Part shown: piece by piece, positions 12,144 through 24,299 of the stretch
Numbering within the stretch: position 1 is the stretch's first letter
How the letters are laid out: every line of letters starts with the position of its first letter
Source of the DNA: Gnetum montanum
Taxonomy: Eukaryota; Streptophyta; Gnetopsida; Gnetales; Gnetaceae
Direction: 5' to 3'
Length of the DNA: 64,000 bases
Assembly (NCBI GenBank): GCA_015680685.1
Contig: MNCI01037811.1
Span: 6,207-70,206, forward strand
Program-made: the position numbers and the translations under genes
Notes under the pieces: model-generated
Seen by the model: only the letters and a program-made list of their open reading frames with translations
Told to the model about the DNA's origin: nothing
The model's database searches: none

Positions 12144-13492
12144 ATGAAAATCTCTACTAATTGGACTAAAGAAGAAAAGAAATCTTTCTTACCTACAATA
12201 TCTAGGTACATATGGATTAGTCCATATCCCTATCAAATTTGTAAGCATAACATAGCAAGGAGATGTGTGGCTGAAAATGAACAACAAAAAATTCTACAAA
12301 TGTGCTATGATGATTTAGGGGGTTGCCACTTTGATAGCAAATGTATTGCTATCAAAATCTTTCAAAGTGGATTTTATTGGCCCTCAATTTTTAAAGATCC
12401 ACATAAGTATGTGCAAGAATGTGATAAATGTCAATGAATGGAATCCATAACAAAAAGATATGAAATGCCCTTAAAACCAATTTTAATAACAGAACCATTT
12501 GATGTGTGGGGTATAGACGGTTTAGGACCATTTCCACCATCTAATGGATGTCAATACATTTTGGTTTGTATCGACTATGTCACCAAATCGGTAGAAGCAA
12601 AAGCCACCCCAACAAATGATGTTAAAGTTGTTGTAGCATTCCTTAGAAAAAATATTTTAACACATTTTGGAACTCCACAGGTAATCATTAGTGATCAAGG
12701 AACCCATTTTGTTAATAAAATCATGGAAAAATTCCTTAAGTCTTGTGGTATCCAACATAAAATAGCTACTACCTATCATCCTCAAACAAATGGCCAAGTA
12801 GAGAATGCTAATAGAATTATCTTGTATATATTAACAAAAATTGTATGTACTAAAGGAAAGGATTAGTCTAAAAAATTGTAAGATGTACATTGGGCTTATC
12901 GGATTACCTATAAACAAAGTTTAGGATATTCACCTTATCAATTGGTTTTTGGTAAGTTATGTCTATCACTTGTTGAACTTAAATATCAATCTTTACGATT
13001 AGCCCAACAACTTAACTTTCATGAAGACATGAACCAGGCCGCTCAAATCAACCAGCTTTACAAACTTGACAAAATGTGACTACATGCTCTTGACAAACAA
13101 AAAATTGTAAAGAACAAATGAAGACACTACATGATAAGAATATCTTTAAAAAACACTTTTCCATAGATGATAAAGTTCTTCTCTATAATATGAGATTACA
13201 TAAATTTCCAAGGAAGTTAACTAAGTGGGAAGGCCCTTATTTAGTTATCCAACCCCATGATAGCAAAAGCATTCTCATATCACCTGTTGATGATTCCTCA
13301 ACTACATTCTTAGTCAATGGACAAAGACTTAAGTTATATCATCAACATCACATTGAGAAACTTAGAGAAGATGAACTTGTAGAGCTAAGTGATCCAACTT
13401 ACCCCATAACTGATGAATTACATAACAACAATCCATTAGAAGTCTTAGCTCTTAAAAATAACCTTCAACAAGAATCTTGTGTCATAGAATAA
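12144..13492 (+). pseudogene. Ty3/gypsy integrase remnant, family X element
   Basis: Integrase joins the retrotransposon DNA to the chromosome. The zinc-binding N-domain is clear (HFDSKCIAIKIFQSGFYWPS, then CDKCQ at 12430). It is followed after one stop by the catalytic core with WGIDGLGPF, IISDQGTHF and GQVENANR, so D, D and E are all present. The C-domain (13118-13492) has a WEGPYLV motif. Stops after CDKCQ and KGKD and a broken linker at 12867-13117 make it non-coding as a whole. Gag, protease and RT of this element are not found upstream; the inverted LTR at 11051-12137 adjoins instead. Style fits Athila-like pol. Confidence 0.85.
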
Positions 13493-14673
13493 ACTATAAG
13501 GTAGTATTTATAGTTTACAACTTTTACCTTGAAAAATGTATAGGGCAATAGGAAATTCTATTATTAGTTGTGACTATAAAGAATTTAGTAGCATCATGTT
13601 TGGAGTGCAAGGAAGAAGGACAACTCTTCCTACCTTGAGACAAGTAGGTTTAAACCCAAAATCCAACTAAGGGTAAGCCTTAGATTAATAAGTGTCATAT
13701 ACATAATAAACTTTATTATTTTTTAAAAATATTCTTTAAGTACAAGTTTCATTAGTCAATGTGGCTAAATAGCTTAGTTTAGGATAATACTTATTAGTGT
13801 TTGGTTTCTATTAAATACCTAATTGGATGAGTCACTAAGGTAGAAAGTGTGTGTTATATTGGATCTAGTTTCTTTGGTAGCAAAAGGCATCTATCAGTAT
13901 CAAGTTATGTGAGCAACCCTTACAAAATGAAATTAGCTTCCACAAGAACCTCATGGTTGAAGCTGGTTAGATATTGAACTTCTTATGAAAACAAAGAGAG
14001 AAAAGAAAAGAAAAAAATCAAGAAATAAAAAAATAAAAATGATGACCCCATAAGAACCTTCAATCATGAGTTGAGCCCCACTCCAACAAGAACCTTATAG
14101 TTGGGATGATGTTCCAAGATCACAATTTTAAGCATCCTACAAGAACCCCCTTATGTAAGTAGAGTGTTTAAAGGAAAGGTAACAATTACCAAACAAATCA
14201 AGGTGCCATTGCATTAGAACTAAGGTATAACATTGGCAGTAAAGGAGTGACTTCTCCATAATTAGTAGCTTAACGAGCACTTTCACTTTTAATCATTCCT
14301 ATTATTCTATTATTTAGTTATTTTTCTTTTGTTTCTTTGTACTTCTCAGATTATTGTTCTTTTTGCTATTGTTTTTACCTAGTTTTTACCATTTTCTATT
14401 CCTCTTTTTCAATTTTTATTGTGTTATCTTCCTATTTTCTCTTGCATGGTTATCTCTTTGACTAGTGGTACTTTTGTACATGGATTTTCTTTGTGTTTTC
14501 CATCATGTCTTCCATAGATGTCAGTGTTGAGATCCCTACTATGGTAGCCAATGATGGATAATAACACTTGTTCATCTATTGCCTTTGGTTACCTCTTACT
14601 CTAGATATATAAAACCTAGGGAAACTTTTGCTTTTGGTATATCCTTTGATCATATCTCTTTTTAATAACTTAT
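13493..14673 (+). other. 3' untranslated part of the family X element, first half
   Basis: No gene is seen. It continues downstream of the integrase. The phrase ACAAGAACC(T) recurs around 13940, 14050, 14090 and 14140, each time followed by a hyphenated TGGTTGAAG/ATGAGTTGAG-like word. The sequence is cut at 14673 by the element at 14674-21762 and resumes at 21768 after the duplicated CTTAT. Confidence 0.6.
14669..14673. repeat. Target-site duplication CTTAT (left), element 2
   Basis: It is identical to the five bases at 21763-21767. Removing the element restores a continuous family X untranslated region. Confidence 0.85.
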
Positions 14674-15631
14674 TGATAAGTGGTGAGGTACCCCTACACT
14701 CAACCATACGAAATGAGCGTAGCATGCACGATCTGGTCGAACTCCGCAGACTAAGTGCCTACATGCCCCATGGAACACTTAGGGTTAATTATTCGTTGTC
14801 TTCCCAGACTTACTTGTAGTTGTCACGGTGTATGGTTAAGTAAGTCCAAGGTATATGATTTTTATGGTCTTTTATGTTTTATGTCTCCTATGCTATTGAG
14901 GTGAAGGGTTGAGAAACTAATTACTAACTCTTACTAATGAACTAAGTCTAAATTACCTAGCATCAGCATGTGTTCCCACTTACTGTACACACCCTAAACT
15001 GATGCAACTGTGGCTACCAAACGCTAATCGTTACTAGGATTACCACGCGTAACGCACGTGCTCAAGTGGTCGTACTGAGGCACTTAAATAGGAGGAAAGG
15101 GTTGAGAGAATCTAATCTAGCCTAAGTATGATGAGCAGCCGATTCCTTGATTATTCATACACATCTTGGTGCACGACTACCACTGGGATTCCCAAGCGTA
15201 GATCCTAGATACGCCACTGGGTTACCAAGTAGTCATACTAAGATGCTCGTAATCAAGTCGTACTCATTCCGCGTTCTAGGAGTTTAAGGGTGAGAGAGAA
15301 AGTAATAAATAACATTAAAATAAAATCCTATTCCATGCACTACAAGGTTTATCCAGGAAGTTTATCTTTATTGCTATACACAACTTATGTTCAGGTACAA
15401 TGTTGCTTGAATAAAGATCCGTTCACTTTCTATCTCTGGAGTGATCAATCTACTAGAGTTTCCCTACTTTTAGCCTAGGATGATGAAACAAGGGAGAGCC
15501 GCCTCTTATTTATAGATATGACAGTGCACCGCGATATCACGTATGCAATATTGCAGGGGATGACGTGATATCGCATACGCGATATTGTATGGGATGCAAT
15601 ATCACGGCCTATGCGATATCACATCCCATCA
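14674..15631 (-). repeat. 3' LTR of element 2
   Basis: It starts TGATAAGTGG and ends CCCATCA in plus coordinates. Immediately right of it is TACCCCCATGACT, the complement of the polypurine tract, as at 28422. Against its partner it lacks about 33 bases after GTTCACTTT (near 15426) and has about 34 extra bases of GATATCGC-type palindrome near 15560-15600. Confidence 0.9.
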
Positions 15632-17620
15632 TACCCCCATGACTAAATGAAAACTTGTCCTCGAGTTCCTTACAAAATATTGGGAAGGTATGGGATTATT
15701 GAGGTGAATGGAACTGATGGGATGACATGTGAACGGATCATTATTACAAGACTTGACAAAACTGGTGTTCATGACAACAAGGGTGAACACCTTATTACAT
15801 TGACATTAGGCCTTAGTTGGTAGCTAAGAGAGAAGAGAGAAAGAAGTGTTGCTGCTGCCAATGCCAAGATTGCACCTTCCATTGTCCATCCGTAAGCGCG
15901 CCATCAATCTTGCTCCTTGCATAGCTGCTTCGAGCATGGCTCCATTCCAAGTGTTTGCTCCAGATCCAATTCATTGTTGTATGATCGCCATCTGCACACA
16001 CAACACAATCATATATTAGCAAGGGTAAATGAATCATCATGTAATTAATACCTTGCTTCGGTGTAGGTCCATTGGCTAGGTTGTGGTATGGCTAATTGTG
16101 GATCTGGGGATGTATTAATGATGACTACTGAAGGTGTAGGGGTTAGGAAAAAATTGAAAAAATCAAGGCTAAGAGAAAATCGAAAAAATCTGGCCCCATA
16201 CCCTCATGACTAATCGCAAACCTTCGGTAGCATTAGAATGGAGAAAGAAAAGGAGTAAGAAAGATAGATAAAAAGGGAAAACTATGGCATCGATGAAATG
16301 GATGTCAAGATGAAAATGAACAAAATAAAATTAATTGTAAAAATATTAGGGAAAAAAATTTAACGGGTGCACCAAAAAGGAATGTCAGTGGGTCCTCCCC
16401 AAAGCAGGCTCATGCCCTTAATGCCCTAACAAACCCACATTCAAAGAGTNNNNNNNNNNNNNNNNNNNNNNNNNNNNNNNNNNNNNNNNNNNNNNNNNNN
16501 NNNNNNNNNNNNNNNNNNNNNNNNNNNNNNNNNNNNNNNNNNNNNNNNNNNNNNNNNNNNNNNNNNNNNNNNNNNNNNNNNNNNNNNNNNNNNNNNNNNN
16601 NNNNNNNNNNNNNNNNNNNNNNNNNNNNNNNNNNNNNNNNNNNNNNNNNNNNNNNNNNNNNNNNNNNNNNNNNNNNNNNNNNNNNNNNNNNNNNNNNNNN
16701 NNNNNNNNNNNNNNNNNNNNNNNNNNNNNNNNNNNNNNNNNNNNNNNNNNNNNNNNNNNNNNNNNNNNNNNNNTGTGTTTTGTGTTTTTATGCATGAGAA
16801 CCACACCATGCAAAGACTTCTTATTTTTATTGTCTCAGCTTCCAATAATTGGGTAACATCAGAACGGTGAGAAAACTCAAGAAGAAAACATCCAAGCACC
16901 CAAGAGAACGGCCAATACAAAAGCATCAAGTTCCCTTTAAGTCACACCCTTGTCAAACCTTGAGTCCTTCCTTAGTTTGAGAAGTGCCCAGTCACCGATT
17001 CGTTAAAGTTCTTATTATGAAGGAGACTGTACATTTCCAAGCCAAGAGAGATCGTAGAAACTGGTGGATGGATGGATGAAGTGAACTCATTGCCTGCCAT
17101 ATCAAAAGAAACATACCTTAGTATCAACATCGTGACTTAAAGGTAAAAACAAAACATTAGCAATCAACATGAAAACAGTTCATACCATCAAGAAGAACAC
17201 TTATTGGGTGACGAACTTACACGGTGGATCACACACACACAAAAACATAAAAAATGAAAAAGTATAATGATGTTGTAAAACAAAAACAAGAAAAGTTAAA
17301 GAAATGTGTAAGACAAAAACTTAAAAAGAACTAAGTGCCCCCATATGATTAGCATAGGTCGCCATCTCCCCCATGACTGAATTGTAAGGGAGAGATCTGA
17401 AATAATGAGCACCTGTTTGAATTTCTTAAAAGTGTCCAACTTCTCCCAATTGATGATCTTAGATTAAGGGGTCGAAGTTGGCGACACTCATATTCCAATG
17501 TGTCTATGCCTTCGTTGTTGGCATGCTTTTTCTCCTCAATTTGTTACATGCATATTTGTTTGCTCTTTCGATTAGCTGGCAATCAAGGCGTGTCTTCTTG
17601 TTGTGTGGCTGCTGCATATA
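15632..17620 (-). other. 3' untranslated region of element 2, with assembly gap
   Basis: It is homologous to 28422-30300 of the 26-37 kb copy. It begins on the left with the polypurine-tract complement TACCCCCATGAC and CTTGTCCTCGAGTTCC. No credible protein is seen. The run of N at 16450-16773 (324 bases) sits next to a T-rich tract (a long T run at the matching place, about 29747-29764, in the other copy). Confidence 0.75.
16450..16773. other. Assembly gap (324 N)
   Basis: The sequence is undetermined. In the related copy the corresponding interval contains a homopolymer T run, a plausible cause of the break. Open frames crossing the N run are artefacts. Confidence 0.99.
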
Positions 17621-17624
17621 TGCA

Positions 17625-18203
17625 CTATTGTATGTCAATATCTTGTGCACACCGATTGCATGTAGGCAATGTTAAACTTTGCATCACCCATGATTTCTGC
17701 ATGCAATGGCACCTTGTGTCACCATATGCGATGCATGGAACTCTCTTCCTCTCAATCTTCCCAAAAGTATTTTTCTTGGATATTTCCAAGGAAAGATTAC
17801 GGATTCCTAGGCATGCATCAATTGTGCTCAGCCACACTCTTCCCATTATTATGGGAAAATCCCCCTTGTCATTATTTATTTGGATCACTAGGAAATTGGC
17901 TGGGTAGGACCAATCACCCACAGTGGTAACAATGTCCTCAACTTGGCCTAATGGAACAATGATGAATTGGTCAGCTAGCTCTAAGTGAATATTGCTCTTC
18001 TTGAGTGGAGGCAGGTTCCAGGCTTTATACAATTCTTTCGAGATTAAGTTGACCCTAGAGCCTGAGTTAAGAAGAGCCTTGTGAGGTTCATTCCTAGTGA
18101 CTTGAAGGTAAATTAGGGGACTCTTAGGATCAGATAGTTTCTTGGGAAGGTGGCATACCTTAATCCAGTCGATTACAGCATGTGTTAACATAACCATATG
18201 CAT
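17625..18203 (-). pseudogene. Aspartic protease, element 2
   Basis: This is the best-preserved protease of the family here, one open frame of 192 codons. It reads ALLNSGSRVNLISKELY (active-site region), AWNLPPLKKSNIHLELADQF, FLVIQINNDKGDFPIIMGR and VWLSTIDACLGIRNLSLEIS. The catalytic Asp of D-S-G is Asn, so it is probably inactive despite the open frame. The frame ends at 17625 close to the internal deletion that removed RT. Gag lies just upstream. Confidence 0.8.
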
Positions 18204-18417
18204 TGGGTGCGTATTTTTGTTTGAAGCGGTTCCCGAAACCTTATTTGGTCTGGCGGTGTTTAGATGTTCAACTGCTTGTTGGATTGTTGGCTCTGAAGAA
18301 AGGTTATTTCAGTGTAAAACTATTAGGACCAACTAAGAATTGAGTATTGGAAGCCCTCATGACATTAGGTTGTTGCGGTTGTGTGGGGAATACCCTTAGC
18401 GTTGTTGGAGCGGTTGG

Positions 18418-20656
18418 TCATGGAGCTACTGGCGTGAGAGATTTAGATAGATTTGGAGGATGGTATTCATGTGGGGTGTTTCTTTCTGGAGGGGAAATCT
18501 GGTGATATTCTTGAGCTGGGTAGTGACATTGTGGGATTGCGTAACCCATAGGGTCACTCAGAGGAATTGGCTGTCGGCAAGGGTACTGTTGTTTCAGCGG
18601 TGGCATCCCCCATGACTGTGGGTATTGCCACTGCTGATGTTGTCCAATGGGTTGTGGTGGAGTTTCACTTGGATAATGCATTAAGGGTTGGTGGAACTGC
18701 CTTGGGTTACCTTGGGGATAAGGTAACCTTCGGGGTGTTTGCCATTGGTTAACTCTTGGATTAAGTGCATACACCCCAGACTCTTGTAAATGTGAGATGA
18801 TTGGACAACATCCCTTAGGATGGTCATAATAACAGATCTCACATCCACCATTATCATATGTGTCTGATTCCACAACTTCATTGGAGATAGTAATTTTCCC
18901 CTTACCCTTGTTATGTGCAGGGCTTGAATTTCTCTGCTTTGTCTTATCTTTGTCACTACTTTGTTCTGCCTTAGACTCTTCTACAATTTTCAAGACAGTT
19001 TCAAGTCTGGAGTCTAAGGAATCCCACAATTGATCCATCTTAGCCGATACTTTTGTTGTTAATTTTTGAATTGGCAAGGTTTTTTTGTTTACCAACTCTT
19101 TGAGTGGTGACTCATCCTCCTCATCACAAAATTTCACTCCCTTCTTTCAAAGGGAGGGGTCGTGGTTGTATTCTTCCACACTTTCCCTTTTTCGTAGTTC
19201 ACCTTCTTCTTTTGCTACTTGTTCCAATAAGCAATGAACTTCATGGGCTCTAAGTTCTGATAGTCTCCCTTGGGCATAAGTCCCAAGGGTTCTCCTCGTC
19301 TCATGTCTTAGCCCATCTATGATGTGGCGAAGTTGATCCTGTTGAGCGTATCCATGGCCCAAGCAACGATGTAACAATGTGTAGTAGCAGGCCATGGTAG
19401 CATCCAAGGGTTCATGAGTACCTTGCTTCCAGCCTTGGATCTTCTTAGGTAAATTGGACACTCTAGAATACGTCTGATATTTATCATTGAAGAGTTCTAA
19501 CATCGTACTCCACCTCCTGATGGTTTCTGGTTCTAAGGACCGGTACCAACTCTCTGCTTCTTATGTGAGTGTCTTGGGAAACAACTTAAGTTTTTGCCAC
19601 TCATTTTCTATGTTCTGCAAGGCACAGGCATTGTGGAATGCCTGTAAATGATGTTACGGATCAACGTTGTATCCCCCTTCAAATTGTGGGATGTTGTTCA
19701 TGTCTAAGTGTTTGATCCGACTATCTTTTAAATTCCTTGTTGGTATTCTTATTGCCTCCGTTATGTTAAGCATACTTCGGGTTGCGAGTAGGGGTTCATC
19801 ATGATCATCTATTTCATGATGCCTATGATGTCTGTGTTGTTCCCTACTTTCCCTTCGTTCATGCCCTTGTCCTCTCTCTCGACGCTCTCATCGAGGTCTC
19901 TTATTTTTCTTACCTTTATCCTCTCCGTTATGCTCATGATGGTTGCGCCTAGATGTGGAAGGAGAGGGTGAGTGATGGGATGAAGGAGAAGAAGAAGGAG
20001 AACCATCGCCATGATGATGTTTCCTACCTTCTCTTTGGCTGCTATAGCCCCGATCGTGATGACGATCTAAGTGCCTGTCCTTATTATGAGTTGTTGTTCC
20101 CTAATTGAACAGTTGTTGTTCACGGGGGTCAGAACTAGTGTTTTGTATCATTGAGCGTAGGTTCTGATACCTAGCCTCCTCACCATCATTAGGAGGGGGA
20201 ACATCATTTGTTAGTGAACCCATTATAATGGGTCCATCATCTCCTATTTCACTAAGGACGTGTGAGCCTTTTCCCTTCAACAGTGTATGTTGGCTCTCCT
20301 TCCTTAAGTCCCTCATACGTTGTGCTGATGTAGGATAGTAATCCCTTATGTCAAAATTTTCCGCAACGTATTCAGCGTATAATTCTGTCAGGCCAATCTG
20401 TGCCAAAGCATAGAGAAGCATGTTTGGGACTGCCCGATCTAAAGGTAACACTATGTTACCTTGCAAATCTCTCTAGCGCATCTGTTCATCTTGATGGAGG
20501 ATAAAAGTAAAGTTAGGAATATGCTCATTGGGATGAGTATATTCCACCCTATATTGTTGAGGAACTGGCTGATTTAGATTGTGTTTTTGATTGCCGATTG
20601 TTCTTTGTATTATCCCTAGGTGGTGAGTTGCTCTTATGAGAAGAAGAGGAAGACAT
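18418..20656 (-). pseudogene. gag, element 2
   Basis: The structural protein begins at the ATG at 20654-20656 (MSSSSSHKS-like). Long open blocks follow: 20466-20101, 19503-19147 (capsid core: MLELFNDKYQTYSRVSNLPK, then CYYTLLHRCLGHGYAQQDQL) and 19137-18418. The last contains the zinc knuckle CEICYYDHPKGC (CX2CX3HX3C) followed by a Pro/Gln-rich tail. Stops between the blocks break the frame. It is the best gag in the window for recognising the others. Confidence 0.8.
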
Positions 20657-20783
20657 AGTGTCTTATTGGTGTGCTAATTTTACCATTATATAAATTTTTT
20701 TTCTTTAATTAACCCAAAGATTCGTTTAGGCACCCAACAATGTGAGTGATGTCCTATGTTCTATTCAGCACACAGACACTTAG

Positions 20784-20801
20784 TCCCCAACAATGGCACC
20801 T
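20784..20801 (-). other. Primer-binding site, element 2
   Basis: On the minus strand it reads AGGTGCCATTGTTGGGGA beside the LTR, a decayed tRNA-Asp-type Athila site (TGGCGCCGTTGCCGGGGA). Confidence 0.65.
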
Positions 20802-20802
20802 A

Positions 20803-21762
20803 TGATGAGTGGCGAGGTACCCCTACACTCAACCATACAAAATGAGCATAGCACGCGCTATCCGGTCAAACTTCATAGACTAAGTGCCTACACGCCCCAT
20901 GGAACACTTAGGGTTAATTATTTGTTGTCTTCCCAGACTTACTTGTAGTTGTCATGGTGTATGGTTAAGTAAGTTCGAGGTATATGATTTTTATGGTCTT
21001 TTATGTTTTATGTCTCCTATGCTACTGAGGTGAAGGGTTGAGAAACTAATTACTAACTCTAACTAATGAACTAAGTCTAAATTACCTAGCGTCAACATCT
21101 GTTCCCACTTACCGTACACACCCTGAACCGATGCAACCGTGGCTACCAAACGCTAATCGTTACTGGGATTACCACGCGTAATGCATGTGCTCGAAGTGGT
21201 CGTACTGAGGCACTTAACTAGGAGGAAAGGGTTGAGAGAATCTAATCTAGCCTAAGTGCGATGAGTAGCCGATTCCTTGATTATCCGTACACATCTTGGT
21301 GCACGACTACCACTGGGATTACCAAGCGTAGATCCTAGATACGCCAATGGGTTACCAAGTAGTCACACTGAGATGCTCATAATCAAGTCATACTCATTTT
21401 GTGTTCTAGGAGTTTAAGGGTGAGAGAGAAAGCAATAAATAACATTAAAATAAAATCCTATTCCATGCACTGCAAGGTTTATCCAGGAAGTTCATCTTTA
21501 TTGTCGTACACAACTTGTGTTCAGGTACAATGCTGCTTGAATAAAGATCCGTTCACTTTAGGACTCCTACTACGGGCACATGGAAAATATTCTATCTCTA
21601 GAGTAATCAATTTGCCAGATTTTTCCTACTTTTAGCCTAGGATGATGAAATAAGGGAGAGTTGTCTCTTATTTACAGATATGATGACGCACCGCGATATC
21701 GTGTATGCAATATCGTAGGGGATGACATGATATCGCGGCCTATGCGATATCGTGTCCCATCA
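20803..21762 (-). repeat. 5' LTR of element 2
   Basis: It starts TGATGAGTGG and ends CCCATCA in plus coordinates. It is closely similar to 14674-15631 apart from the two indels of about 33-34 bases described there. Palindromic GATATCGCGG / GCGATATC words lie at about 21690-21755. Confidence 0.9.
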
Positions 21763-21767
21763 CTTAT
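21763..21767. repeat. Target-site duplication CTTAT (right), element 2
   Basis: It is the right-hand partner of 14669-14673 and directly follows the LTR end CCCATCA. Confidence 0.85.
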
Positions 21768-22321
21768 ATTTGCTAATTAAATTAGGTATGTTACATACCT
21801 TAGCTTAATTAGGGGGAGGGGATAACCAATTAATAAAGGATATGATAGTAGGGTATAACGAACTTGGAAGTTGAGTCAAGATCAAGTTAGGGAAAGAGTT
21901 AGATGTGAGTAATGCATCTTGGATCCTTGAATCATAGGAAAGGTTTAAACCTTGAGTTTATAAGACATTATTGCACCTAACGAAGTAGACCATCTGAGGC
22001 AAGGTTAAGTCCAATCAATCCTAGGTAGGACCTTCCTAACCAAGTTATATGTGAACTCATATCCAAGAATAAAAATTTATCATCAAAAGAGGAATAAGTA
22101 TAATTAGTAAATAAATATTTGAACATTTAGGTAATAGATAAATTTATTTTTGTTTTAATCTTTTTCTTGTTAAATTTCTACATGTTTCCAATATGTTAAA
22201 TTTTGAATACCTAAAGAAATATCTTGGAATACTTCTACTTTCTTATACATCTATTAATGTTTATTTTATTTTACTTTTGTGTTTATGTCTAGGCATTAAC
22301 CAAAGGCTAGTCGAGGGCTGT
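21768..22321 (+). other. 3' untranslated part of the family X element, second half
   Basis: It continues 13493-14673 after element 2 is removed. No gene is seen. It ends with AAAGGCTAGTCGAGGGCTG directly before the LTR start TGTTAAACCCC, the place expected for a (weak) polypurine tract. Confidence 0.6.
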
Positions 22322-23570
22322 GTTAAACCCCAAAATTGGTAGTTTTTAAATCTCAATTATATATTTTTAATTATTTAATTAGTATTTAATTAATTTTTAT
22401 TTTGATTATTTTAATTTTTTTTAGTTTATTGTATTTTAGTTTATTATAGTGATGAGTATTAGTTTATTAGTTTTTATGTATTAAAGACTCGAACCAGAGA
22501 TGCAAGTTTTGTTGCTGAGCAGCCATGTGGTGGAAATTGAAAAATCCAATTCTTTGATTTGTACCGGTGTTATGTTTTTTGGTTTTTGGATTGTTTTTGC
22601 AGTAGTAATAGGAATACACATTGAGAATTTATGGCGGTAATGGAGCTGCAACTTGGATATTGGTGCTATAACGTGGGTGTGCCACTCCATCAACCATGTT
22701 CTTTGACCACACAAATGTAGTTATTTCCTACACATTACCTTGATGGAGATTGTTGTTTTTCTATAGTGGACATTACATGGGTAATGAGGCATGGTTCCCA
22801 ACCATTTTTACAGTTGCACGTTCTTGTAGCTATTACCTGCGCATGGGTGGTGGGAGCTATGTGTTTCTTAGCCACATGGTGGTAGTGGACATTACAATGA
22901 ACATTACCTATGCAAGTGGTGGTGGTGGATGTTACTGTGGATGTTACACATGGGTAGTAATTGCCATGGCCATTACACACAGGTGGTGACTCCTCATGTG
23001 CTAGACTAGTCCTTATAAATTCCCTGGCCAGATACAATAAAGGAGATGGAAAATAAAAAAAAGGATTGAAGAAATAGAGAGAGGATACTATTGAGAGAAC
23101 CACACCAGATTAAAATTTTTGTTTATGCACAAAATTATGAAGGAAGAATGTTGATGCTTTGTGGCAATTAACAACCAATAATGTTCTAAGATTGTGAAGT
23201 TTTTGCACTATGGAGACAACAAAGCAAGGTTACAAAATAGGTGGCATCTCCTTTGTAATCTTCTTTATTTTTTATAAATTTATTTAAATTCAATTTGGTT
23301 TAATTGATTGTATTCATCTTTGAAGTTAATGTTAGAAGTTAAGCTGAATATTGTTGATTTTACTTATGGGTGAGAGGCATAAGTGTGGTGTTCTCAATTG
23401 AATCTAGATCTAATCATTGCTTTTATGTCTTGATGATCTTTTGAATTTAAACCATTCCTCCATGGGATACAACTTATGGTTCAGTCATAAACAAGGTGAT
23501 AATTTCTACAATGAAAGGAACAAAGATAAAGATTAAAGGTATCCAGCATTGAATTTTTCTTGGCTCGTCA
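22322..23570 (+). repeat. Family X 3' LTR (complete)
   Basis: It starts TGTTAAACCCC and ends TTGGCTCGTCA, about 1.25 kb, downstream of a plus-strand integrase. The right end is defined by where homology with the inverted copy at 11051 stops. A TATA-like TATAAAT lies at 23014-23020. The minus-strand 122-codon frame 23103-22735 is LTR sequence shared with the other copies, not a gene. Confidence 0.75.
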
Positions 23571-23579
23571 ATTTGGCAG

Positions 23580-24295
23580 TGTTGGATACCTTTAATATTT
23601 ATTTTTATTTCTTTCATTGTAGAAATTGTCACCTCATTTATGACTGACCCACGAGTTATATCCCATGGAGGAACAATTTAAAGTCAAAAGATCATCAAGA
23701 CATAAAACCAATGATTATATCTAGATTTAATTGAGAACCCCACACTTACAATTGTCACCCATAAGTAAAATCAACAATATTCATCTTAACTTTTAACATT
23801 AACTTCAAATATGAATACAATCAATTAAACCAAATTGAATTTAAATAAATTTATGAGAAATAAGGAAGATTACAAAGGAGATGTCACCTAATTTGTAACC
23901 CTACTCTATTGTCTCTGTAATGAAACAACTTTACAATCTTAAAACATTGTTGGCTATTAATTGCCACAAAACATCAATACTCTTCCTTCATAATTTTGTG
24001 CACAAAAAAAAATTCTAATCTAGTGTGGTTCTCTTAATAGTATCCTCTCTTTGTTTCTTCAATCCTTTGTTCTATTATCCGTCTCTTCTATTGCATTTGG
24101 CTTGGGAATTTATAAGGACCAGTCTAGCACATGAGGAGCCACCACCCATGCATAATGGCCATGGAAATTACTACCTATGCATAATATACACTATAACATC
24201 CACCACCATCACACACATAGGTAACTTCACTATAACGTCTATTGCCACCACGTGGCTACGAAATGTGTAGCGCCCACCACCCATGCATAGGTAAC
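23580..24295 (-). repeat. Family X LTR, copy 3 (inverted, truncated)
   Basis: It begins TGTTGGATACC 10 bases after the end of the plus-strand LTR and runs in the opposite direction, so the two copies form a head-to-head inverted repeat with arms over 700 bp. Homology stops near 24295 where LINE sequence begins. It lacks the outermost about 24 bases of the LTR end. Confidence 0.75.
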
Positions 24296-24299
24296 GATT

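Larger units (their letters stand above)
14674..21762 (-). mobile_element. Athila-like element 2, complete but lacking RT, RNase H and integrase
   Basis: Two LTRs of about 0.96 kb bound it (14674-15631 and 20803-21762), and the flanks carry a perfect 5-bp duplication, CTTAT, at 14669-14673 and 21763-21767. On the minus strand the order is 5' LTR, primer site, gag, protease, long untranslated part, polypurine tract, 3' LTR. Comparison with the 26-37 kb copy shows protease joined directly to sequence that follows integrase there (17340-17400 against about 30300), so the RT-RNase H-integrase block is deleted. The intact ends imply it moved using enzymes supplied by another copy. An assembly gap lies in the untranslated part. 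Confidence 0.9.

Noticed and set aside
13493-14673. Envelope-like gene downstream of integrase, as some Athila elements have
   Set aside because: No long frame, signal peptide or membrane segment is visible in this stretch.
16418-16929. Two minus-strand frames crossing the N run
   Set aside because: They exist only because N is read as open.
17478-17929. Plus-strand frames over the protease of element 2
   Set aside because: They are shadows of the minus-strand protease, which has clear motifs.
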